Source of the DNA: CAIYMF01 sp943329595 | GTDB taxonomy: Bacteria > Actinomycetota > Actinomycetes > S36-B12 > CAIYMF01 | DNA: 12,735 bases | Reading direction: 5' to 3' | Assembly: GCA_943329595.2 (NCBI GenBank) | Contig: CALQEM020000089.1 | Location: forward strand, 1 to 12,735 | Shown here: one piece after another, positions 5,161-10,317 of the stretch | Position numbering within the stretch: position 1 is the first letter of the stretch | How the letters are laid out: each line of letters opens with the position of its first letter | Made by a program: the position numbers and the translations under genes | The notes under the pieces: generated by a model | Databases searched by the model: none | What the model saw: only the letters and a program-made list of their open reading frames with translations | What the model was told of the DNA's origin: nothing

Positions 5161-6269
5161 ATGCCCGCATGCACGAGGTCGCGCAGGTGCCCGCTCTCGG
5201 CGAAGCCTCGCATCGAGCAGTTGCCATCGGCCCACCATGCGATCGTCGTGAGTGAGCACGGCATCACCTCGGAGCTGAACAGGGCGCTCGTCGGAGCGCC
5301 CAGAGCGCCCAGTGCCAGCATCTTGATCGGACTCACGTGTGCCACCAGCACCACCCGCATCCCGGGGTAGGCAGCCACGAGCGCGACCCGCGCACGCTCG
5401 ACCCTGGCCCGGTGGTCGTCGAACGACTCGCCTCCGGGCGGGGCGACGGCGGTGGAGCCGAGCCACGCGTCGAGCAGTCCAGGCCAGCCTGCCCGCACCT
5501 GGGCGAAGGTGAGGCCGTCCCACTCGCCGAAGTCGCACTCGGCGAAGCCCTCGGTCGTGTCGACGTTATCGATGCCCAGGTCGGCTGCGATGACCTGGGC
5601 GGTCTGCTGCGCGCGCAGTAGCGGCGAGGCGACGATGCGGTCGGCGCCCCCACGCTCCTTGATCTCACGGGCCACGGCGTCGGACTGGTCGAGGCCGATG
5701 GGCGCCAGCGGAGGGTTGGCGCCACCGACTCCGCTGAACACCTTCTGCAGGCTGTGCTCGGTCGCCCCGTGTCGCACACACAGCAGCACGGTGGGATCAC
5801 CGAGGTCAGGCGCCCAGCCCGGCAGGGTGCGCCGCGCCGAGACCGGGGGAAGCGCGATCGCGGGCTTGCCGTCGAGCGCCCTGTTGACAAGCGCGTCGGC
5901 GGCCGTGTTCTGGGCCCTGGGCACCCACGTGTAGCGAACCTGCTCGGCGGGCGCGATATCGCGTGCCTGAAGGGCCAGACCCCGCAGGGTGGGATCCTTG
6001 ATCCGCCACCTGCCGCTCATCTGCTCCACGATGAGCTTGGAGTCGAGCCGCACCTCAACCAGCGCTGTCGGGTCAACGTCCATCGCCGCTGTGAGCCCGG
6101 CGATCAGCCCCCGGTACTCGGCGACATTATTGGTGGCGACACCGATCGTTTCAAAGCTCTCGGCCACCACCGCGCCGGTCTCCGGGTCGCGCACGAGCGC
6201 ACCAAAGGCTGCGGGGCCCGGGTTGCCCCGCGACCCGCCGTCGGCCTCGACGACGAGGCGACGTGTCAT
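5157..6269 (-). CDS. Bifunctional RNase HI / histidine acid phosphatase (CobC-like)
   Basis: The 370-residue product is a two-domain fusion. Residues 1-134 are RNase HI, which cuts RNA in RNA-DNA hybrids: catalytic acids D10 (VEADGGSRGNPGP), E51 (NNVAEYRGL), D76 (VRLDSKLIVEQM) and D125 (NTAADAL). After a Pro/Ala-rich linker, residues 160-370 are a histidine phosphatase: the RHG box (R166-H167-G168) with H167 as predicted phospho-acceptor, SPLLRAQQTA with R219, FGEWDG with E249, and the second histidine in VAHVSP (H311). The same fusion is known in mycobacteria (Rv2228c), where the second domain is linked to alpha-ribazole phosphatase in cobalamin synthesis. The ATG at 6269 overlaps the upstream TGA as ATGA; a longer frame to 6395 reads back through the upstream gene and is rejected. 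Confidence 0.95.
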   Translation of the reverse strand: MTRRLVVEADGGSRGNPGPAAFGALVRDPETGAVVAESFETIGVATNNVAEYRGLIAGLTAAMDVDPTALVEVRLDSKLIVEQMSGRWRIKDPTLRGLALQARDIAPAEQVRYTWVPRAQNTAADALVNRALDGKPAIALPPVSARRTLPGWAPDLGDPTVLLCVRHGATEHSLQKVFSGVGGANPPLAPIGLDQSDAVAREIKERGGADRIVASPLLRAQQTAQVIAADLGIDNVDTTEGFAECDFGEWDGLTFAQVRAGWPGLLDAWLGSTAVAPPGGESFDDHRARVERARVALVAAYPGMRVVLVAHVSPIKMLALGALGAPTSALFSSEVMPCSLTTIAWWADGNCSMRGFAESGHLRDLVHAGM

Positions 6270-7012
6270 AGCCCCGACTCGGGGGTGCGGATGAGGATGC
6301 GCCGGCACTCCTCGCAACGCAGCACGACATCGGCCTCGGCCGTACGGATGCGGGCGAGGTCGCTCGGAGGCAGCTCGATGCGACACCCCTCGCACCTGCC
6401 GCGGTGGATGCGGGCGGCGCCGACGCCGGAGTGATCGGCGCGCACCTTCTCGTAGAGCGACACCAGGTCGGCGGGTAGCGAGGCCACGAGCGCGACGCGG
6501 CGCTCGCCCGAGGCGAAGCGCTCGCCCGTGGCCTGCCTCTCGGCCTCGACAACGCCCGACTCGGCCTCTGACCGTGCGAGGGTGACGGCGGTCAGCTCCT
6601 GCTCGACCTGAGCCTTGTGCGTGGTGGCCGATTCGAGCTGCTCCATCACGACCAGCTCGGCATCCTCGAGGTCAGCGCACCTCCGCGCCAGCGAAGCCAC
6701 CTCGTGCTGCAGTTCCTCGAGCTGCTTGGGCGAGGTGATGGCGCCGGAGATCAGCAGCTCCTCGTCCTTCCTCGAGCGGGTGCGCACGGTCTCAACCTCA
6801 GCCTCGGCCCGGCGCACCGCACGCTCGAGGTCGCCCACCTCGGTCTCGGCCGCCACCAGCCTGTCGCGCAGCACCACGATCTGAGCGTCGCACTCGGTCA
6901 TGGCCGCCCGTTCGGGAAGCGTCCTGAGTCGGTGGGCCACCTGGTCGAGCCCGGTGTCGATGCCCTGGAGCTCGAGCAGGCGAATCTGGTCGTCGGCGCT
7001 GGCGGTGGTCAT
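6266..7012 (-). CDS. C4-type zinc-ribbon coiled-coil protein
   Basis: The 248-residue product has a long heptad-rich coiled coil (about residues 10-170, rich in Glu, Leu, Arg and Ala, with a break at LLISGAITSPKQLEEL 86-101) and a C-terminal zinc ribbon with CEGC (C207, C210) and CEEC (C233, C236). This matches the CT398-like zinc-ribbon family found between nif3 and the RNase H gene in actinobacteria (Rv2229c in M. tuberculosis). Its molecular role is not established; binding nucleic acid or a protein partner is a guess from the fold. Its stop overlaps the RNase H start by ATGA, and it begins 9 bp after nif3. Despite this operon-like spacing it has its own -10 box, TAGTCT, six bases before the ATG, and lacks a ribosome binding site. 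Confidence 0.93.
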   Translation of the reverse strand: MTTASADDQIRLLELQGIDTGLDQVAHRLRTLPERAAMTECDAQIVVLRDRLVAAETEVGDLERAVRRAEAEVETVRTRSRKDEELLISGAITSPKQLEELQHEVASLARRCADLEDAELVVMEQLESATTHKAQVEQELTAVTLARSEAESGVVEAERQATGERFASGERRVALVASLPADLVSLYEKVRADHSGVGAARIHRGRCEGCRIELPPSDLARIRTAEADVVLRCEECRRILIRTPESGL

Positions 7013-7018
7013 GGCACG

Positions 7019-7024
7019 AGACTA
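7019..7024 (-). promoter_or_regulatory. -10 box of the zinc-ribbon gene (TAGTCT), overlapping the nif3 stop
   Basis: On the minus strand TAGTCT lies exactly six bases before ATG 7012. Its first three bases are the TAG stop codon of nif3. This suggests an internal leaderless promoter inside the operon. Confidence 0.5.
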
Positions 7025-7882
7025 TTCGGACAAGTCCTGAAGCGAGGCCCACGGGTCGGTGCACAGTCGCGAGACTTCAATATCGATCGCCTGGCCCCCG
7101 GGCAGCCGCGCCAGTTCGGCACCCAGCAGAGCGGCGGCCGACTCAAGCCACGGCCACTCCGACGCCCAGTGGGCAACGTCTACAAGCGCGCAGCCACCCT
7201 CATCGCGGTGCTCCGCCACGCGATGGTGACGCAGGTCGGCCGTGACGAAAACGTCGGCGCCCGACGCGGTCGCCGCGGCCAGCAGGAAGTCACCTGAGCC
7301 GCCGCACACAGCGGCCCTGCTGACGATCGCCCCGAGGTCGCCCGACACCGCCGCCCCGCGAGCCGTCGCCGGCAGCGCCAGGGCCACACGCTCGACGAAG
7401 TCACCGAGACTCACCGGCTCAAGCAGCCGTCCGACACGACCGAGCCCCTCGGCGGCCGAGCCACCTGGTGCGGGCTGCAGGGGCACGAGATCGACAATTC
7501 CCAACGCCTCAGCGAGTGCATCAGACACCCCGGTTGAGGCTGCGTCAGCATTGGTGTGGGCGTTGAACAGCGCCACGTCGCTGCGGATCAGGCGGTGGAT
7601 CAGCCGCCCCTTGGAAGTGTCGGCCGCCACCGAGGTGACCCCTGACAGGAAGAGGGGGTGGTGGGTGACGAGCAGGCTCGCGCCGAATGTGACGGCCTCG
7701 TGGCCGACCTCCTCGGAGGCGTCGACGGCGAGCAGGATGCTGCGCACCGGAGCCGACGGTTCGCCGCAGATGAGCCCGACCGAGTCCCACTCGGCTGCGA
7801 GTCGCTGGGGGAAGAGCCCTTCGAGTACGCGCATGACGTCGGCCACCGACGGAACGTTGTGCGAGGCTGCGGAAACGGTCAC
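7022..7882 (-). CDS. Nif3-like dinuclear metal-centre protein (DUF34)
   Basis: The 286-residue product belongs to the Nif3/YbgI family, often labelled GTP cyclohydrolase 1 type 2; the true cellular function is unsettled. Predicted metal ligands are H74 and H75 (LVTHHPLFL), D113 (NAHTNADAA) and, near the C-terminus, H238 and E242 (VAHWASEW). Conserved EWDSVGLICG (31-40) and AVCGGSGDFL (191-200) are also present. A middle region (about 130-180) is of the variable kind that separates the two halves in this family. The start is GTG 7882, preceded by TAGTCT six bases upstream and no ribosome binding site. The downstream zinc-ribbon gene follows after 9 bp, the usual actinobacterial arrangement. 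Confidence 0.93.
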   Translation of the reverse strand: MTVSAASHNVPSVADVMRVLEGLFPQRLAAEWDSVGLICGEPSAPVRSILLAVDASEEVGHEAVTFGASLLVTHHPLFLSGVTSVAADTSKGRLIHRLIRSDVALFNAHTNADAASTGVSDALAEALGIVDLVPLQPAPGGSAAEGLGRVGRLLEPVSLGDFVERVALALPATARGAAVSGDLGAIVSRAAVCGGSGDFLLAAATASGADVFVTADLRHHRVAEHRDEGGCALVDVAHWASEWPWLESAAALLGAELARLPGGQAIDIEVSRLCTDPWASLQDLSE

Positions 7883-7887
7883 GCGCT

Positions 7888-7913
7888 GAGACTACGGGAC
7901 GAAACTACGGGAC
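7888..7913 (-). repeat. Tandem 13-bp repeat carrying two -10-like boxes upstream of nif3
   Basis: On the minus strand GTCCCGTAGTTTC is followed directly by GTCCCGTAGTCTC, 12 of 13 identical. Each copy holds a TAGTYT hexamer; the proximal one is the predicted -10 box. Confidence 0.6.
7889..7894 (-). promoter_or_regulatory. -10 box of nif3 (TAGTCT), leaderless geometry
   Basis: TAGTCT is followed by CAGCGC and GTG 7882, the same hexamer and spacing as at the zinc-ribbon gene. Confidence 0.55.
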
Positions 7914-7981
7914 CCTGTTCGGCACGGCAGGCGCTGGGAACCACCGAGCACATGGCCCCACATTGCTGACCCAGCCACCCG

Positions 7982-8055
7982 TGGGCGCAGACGGACTCGA
8001 ACCGCCGACTTCCTGCTTGTAAGGCAGGCGCTCTAACCAACTGAGCTATGCGCCC
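7982..8055 (-). tRNA. tRNA-Val (anticodon UAC)
   Basis: On the minus strand the 74-base sequence folds as a standard cloverleaf: acceptor GGGCGCA (8055-8049) with TGCGCCC (7989-7983), D arm AGCTCAGTTGGTTAGAGC, anticodon stem CCTGC/GCAGG with loop CTTACAA (anticodon TAC, reading GUA and probably other valine codons), and T arm with GGTTCGAGTCC. The discriminator base is A and CCA is not encoded. It sits between ahpE and nif3 on the same strand. Confidence 0.97.
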
Positions 8056-8066
8056 GAGCACACCAC

Positions 8067-8072
8067 ACAGTA
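8067..8072 (-). promoter_or_regulatory. -10 box of tRNA-Val (TACTGT)
   Basis: On the minus strand TACTGT predicts a transcription start near 8060, about five bases before the mature tRNA 5' end. Confidence 0.45.
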
Positions 8073-8098
8073 CGCGCAGCCGCTGAGTGGACGACAGG

Positions 8099-8140
8099 GA
8101 CCGTGGCCACCTAGGTCTCGGGCCCGTGGCGGCCACGGTC
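8099..8140. terminator. 10-bp hairpin downstream of ahpE
   Basis: GACCGTGGCC (8099-8108) and GGCCACGGTC (8131-8140) are exact reverse complements around a 22-base loop. Lying between the ahpE stop and the tRNA promoter on the same strand, it is a likely terminator for ahpE. It has no T-tract and a rather long loop. Confidence 0.5.
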
Positions 8141-8191
8141 GATACAAGCATCCACCCCGCAACGACGACGCGCATCTCGAGCGCAACTAGC

Positions 8192-8656
8192 TCAGACCAG
8201 CCGGGCCAGCGCGGCACGGTAGTCGTCTGCGCTGCGTGCCTGCGACGGACTCGTGAGCACACTCCACCGCACGATTCCGTCACGATCAACGAGGAAGGTG
8301 CCACGGTTGGCGAACCCCCGCGCCTCGACGAACACGCCGTACTGGCGCGCCACCGCACCGTGGGGCCAGAAGTCGCTGAGCAGCGGGTGATCGATTCCTT
8401 CTCGCTCCGCGAAGGCCTTGAGGCTCGCAATCGGGTCGCACGACACCGCGAGGGTCACCACTCGATGGTTGACGAACTCGTGGCTGCCAGCCTCAATGTC
8501 GTGCAACTCGCGGGTGCACGTGGGGGTGAACGCGAAGGGGAAGAACACCAGCAGCACCGCCTGGCTACCGCGCAGGTGGGAGAGCCGGTGCGTCTGGCCG
8601 AACTGATCACACAGCTCGAAGTCGGGGGCGGGAAGGCCGATCAGGCTCTCCACCAT
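8192..8656 (-). CDS. ahpE: AhpE-type 1-Cys peroxiredoxin
   Basis: The thiol peroxidase reduces hydrogen peroxide and organic or peroxynitrite-type peroxides in the cytosol. The 154-residue product has GLPAPDFELCDQFG (7-20), LLVFFPFAFTPTCTREL (35-51) with peroxidatic Cys C47, SDFWPHGAVARQYGVF (94-109) and FANRGTFLVDRDGIVR (115-130) with conserved R118. The last two blocks closely resemble mycobacterial AhpE. The resolving cysteine five residues after C47, used by many BCP-type proteins, is absent (H52), so a 1-Cys mechanism with an external thiol such as mycothiol or mycoredoxin is likely. C16 and C73 remain as other cysteines. The ATG is fixed by AGGAGGAGG five bases upstream (8662-8670). The gene is divergent from the DinB-like gene. 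Confidence 0.92.
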   Translation of the reverse strand: MVESLIGLPAPDFELCDQFGQTHRLSHLRGSQAVLLVFFPFAFTPTCTRELHDIEAGSHEFVNHRVVTLAVSCDPIASLKAFAEREGIDHPLLSDFWPHGAVARQYGVFVEARGFANRGTFLVDRDGIVRWSVLTSPSQARSADDYRAALARLV

Positions 8657-8661
8657 GTGCG

Positions 8662-8670
8662 CCTCCTCCT
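8662..8670 (-). promoter_or_regulatory. Ribosome binding site of ahpE
   Basis: AGGAGGAGG on the minus strand, five bases (CGCAC) before ATG 8656. It is among the strongest in the window. Confidence 0.75.
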
Positions 8671-8692
8671 ACGTCGTCCGTCGCTCGTGCGA

Positions 8693-8698
8693 CAGGAT
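8693..8698 (+). promoter_or_regulatory. Possible -10 box of the DinB-like gene (CAGGAT)
   Basis: CAGGAT is followed by GAGATC and GTG 8705, the same six-base spacing as the other leaderless candidates, but the first base departs from TANNNT. An AGGA here could also act as a weak ribosome binding site. Confidence 0.3.
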
Positions 8699-8704
8699 GA
8701 GATC

Positions 8705-9655
8705 GTGACACACCTTCCTGCGCGGCTCACCCCTGATCCGGGTGAGAGAGGACTCGCCAGCAATGATCCGGGCGCCGTGGGCGCCGCGGCCCTCGAGGCC
8801 TGGGACGTCCTGCTGGAGCTCGCCTCCGGATGCGACCTCACCCGAGGTGCCAGGGCGAAAGACTGGACGGGCGTCGAGGTGCTGCTCGCACTGGGCGACT
8901 GGCCAGAGAACCGCAGCCTCGACCAAATCCTCGACGACGCACGAGTCGGACGGCTCGGCACCCTCGACCAGGCAGACGACGTGCGACGCGTGCAGCAGGC
9001 CCACCGCGACGCCACCCCCGACGAGGCCGTCGCAGCCCTCCTGCGCAGTCGCGACGCGATCGCGTCATGGTTGGCCGACGGCGGCCCCTCCGAGGAGGGC
9101 CTCCTGCCCACCCGCTCACTGCTGGGCACGCTTCCGGTGCTGACCCTGGTGCACGCCACCGCATTCCAGGTCGCGGTAAGTGCACGCGACCTGATGGCCT
9201 GCGGCGCCGCGCACTCGACCCGGCTCGACGACATCGGGCTGCTCGCCCTGGTCGATACCACCGGCGCCCTCGCCGCGCGCCAGCGCGTGACCGCCTCGCT
9301 GACCGTTCGCACCCCCGATGCATTCCTCGGCACGGGCGCGCACGACGGCAACTGGCGCACCTCAGACCTCAGCCACAGCGCTGACGGCACCACGTTGTCG
9401 GCCCCCGATGAGCGGTACGGCCCCGGCGTGATCGCCACCGCCGGCACCTTCCTTGATATTGCATCAGGGCGGGCGAGCGTGCCGTCGCTCTACAGCAGCG
9501 GAGAGGTTTCAGTCACCGACCTGGCGGGCCTGCTCGCGCTGGCACCGATCATCGAGGGAGTTCCTGGAATCCCGGCGGGGGCCGCCCTCGCTCGGGCGGC
9601 ACGGCTGATGTCAGGAATCGGCGGGCTGCTCGGTGGCCTGTTCCGACGGGGCTAG
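8705..9655 (+). CDS. DinB/maleylpyruvate isomerase-like protein with SCP2-like C-terminal domain
   Basis: The 316-residue product looks like the actinobacterial two-domain family of mycothiol-dependent maleylpyruvate isomerase relatives. A helical N-terminal bundle (about residues 15-185) includes KDWTGVEVLLALGDWPENRS and TLVHATAFQVAVSARDL. A C-terminal region follows with ASLTVRTPDAFLG, GNWRTSD and a hydrophobic end (LAGLLALAPI, GIGGLLGGLF), suggestive of an SCP2-type fold. The VxxHL metal motif of active members reads VLLALGDW, so at least one ligand seems lost. The assignment is by pattern and is moderate; the substrate is unknown. The frame is open back to 8087, but that part is a shadow of ahpE, and GTG 8705 is the first sensible start after it. 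It ends abutting the DUF3052 gene. Confidence 0.7.
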   Translation: MTHLPARLTPDPGERGLASNDPGAVGAAALEAWDVLLELASGCDLTRGARAKDWTGVEVLLALGDWPENRSLDQILDDARVGRLGTLDQADDVRRVQQAHRDATPDEAVAALLRSRDAIASWLADGGPSEEGLLPTRSLLGTLPVLTLVHATAFQVAVSARDLMACGAAHSTRLDDIGLLALVDTTGALAARQRVTASLTVRTPDAFLGTGAHDGNWRTSDLSHSADGTTLSAPDERYGPGVIATAGTFLDIASGRASVPSLYSSGEVSVTDLAGLLALAPIIEGVPGIPAGAALARAARLMSGIGGLLGGLFRRG

Positions 9656-10084
9656 CTAGCGCTTCTTGGTGTGAGCGGCGACAAGTCGGGTGCCCTGCCA
9701 CTCGCGCGAGGCGCTCACCGAACTGGTGTCCATGAGTCCGGCCGTGGGGGCGGCGTCGGCAATGTCTTCAGGCTCGACGTGGCCCTCGCGTCCGGGCTTG
9801 GGCGTGAACAGCCAGATAATGCCGTGCGCGTCGAGGAGGCCGATACAGTCCATCAGCACGTCGACGAGGTCGCCGTCGCCGTCGCGATACCAGAGCATCA
9901 CCACGTCGATCACGTCATCGTGGTCGTCGCCCACGATGGGCGCGCCGGCGAGGTCTTCGACCGCGGTGCGCAGCGCCTCGTCACAGTCGTCGTCCCAGCC
10001 CATCTCCGAGACCACCATGCCGGGGGCGACCCCCAGCTTCGTGGCCATGGCACCCTCGGGCGACACCAGGTTCTCGCCCGGCAC
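9656..10084 (-). CDS. DUF3052 family protein
   Basis: The 142-residue product carries DUF3052 signatures: KLGVAPGMVVSEMGWDDDCD (16-35), DVIDVVMLWYRDGDGDLVD (56-74), GIIWLFTPKPGREGHVEPED (86-105) and APTAGLMDTSSVSASREWQG (110-129), with a basic end (TKKR). The family is widespread in actinobacteria, usually next to aceE as here (Rv2239c near Rv2241 in M. tuberculosis), and its function is unknown. The protein looks soluble, cytosolic and acidic. GTG 10084 is chosen because a GGAGAGGAAGG site lies five bases upstream. ATG 10048 (MATKLGVAPG) is the main alternative; an open frame to 10198 has no support. The gene is divergent from aceE and meets the DinB-like gene stop to stop. Confidence 0.9.
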   Translation of the reverse strand: MPGENLVSPEGAMATKLGVAPGMVVSEMGWDDDCDEALRTAVEDLAGAPIVGDDHDDVIDVVMLWYRDGDGDLVDVLMDCIGLLDAHGIIWLFTPKPGREGHVEPEDIADAAPTAGLMDTSSVSASREWQGTRLVAAHTKKR

Positions 10085-10089
10085 AGGTA

Positions 10090-10100
10090 CCTTCCTCTCC
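10090..10100 (-). promoter_or_regulatory. Ribosome binding site favouring GTG 10084 of the DUF3052 gene
   Basis: On the minus strand GGAGAGGAAGG is followed by TACCT and GTG 10084. The rival ATG 10048 has only GAGGG four bases away. Confidence 0.5.
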
Positions 10101-10183
10101 TCGCGTGGCGGGGACCTCACCTCCCCATGGGGGTAGTCCACAGGTTCGACGCCCCGGGCGCAACCACTTTCCACTGATTGCGT

Positions 10184-10215
10184 CGAGTGGTCACGCACCG
10201 CTCACGCACCACTCG
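10184..10215. repeat. Nested inverted and direct repeats upstream of aceE (possible operator)
   Basis: CGAGTGGT (10184-10191) and ACCACTCG (10208-10215) are exact inverted repeats 16 bases apart. Within and overlapping them TCACGCACC occurs twice, at 10191-10199 and 10202-10210, an 11-base period close to one helical turn. The cluster lies in the 233-bp gap between the divergent DUF3052 and aceE genes, about 90 bases upstream of the aceE -10 box. A transcription factor site is possible. Confidence 0.4.
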
Positions 10216-10305
10216 TGCCCGCTATCGGCCGGATTAGCCAGTGTTGCGTGCCTCGCGGCAGTCGGCGACCCCTGGTGCACGTCAGAATCCGAGGACGCAA
10301 CCAAA

Positions 10306-10311
10306 TAGGGT
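10306..10311 (+). promoter_or_regulatory. -10 box of aceE (TAGGGT), leaderless geometry
   Basis: TAGGGT is followed by GTGACC and GTG 10318. No ribosome binding site lies at a usable distance. The spacing decides between GTG 10318 and the in-frame GTG 10312, because the latter would sit within the promoter spacer. Confidence 0.55.
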
Positions 10312-10317
10312 GTGACC

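Noticed and set aside
6270..6395. Extended N-terminus for the RNase H/phosphatase
   Set aside because: It would lie inside the zinc-ribbon gene and encodes an Arg/Pro/His-rich stretch; ATG 6269 is at the ATGA overlap directly before the RNase H domain.
8087..8704. Long N-terminal extension of the DinB-like gene (522-codon frame)
   Set aside because: This part lies opposite ahpE, has shadow-type composition and no family signal before residue 207; the real start is near 8705.
10123..10132. CCCCATGGGG palindrome upstream of the DUF3052 gene
   Set aside because: It is short and G/C-rich, likely by chance in this composition; there is no partner site.
10085..10198. Upstream extension of the DUF3052 gene
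   Set aside because: It is not part of the conserved family and runs over the ribosome binding site that serves GTG 10084.
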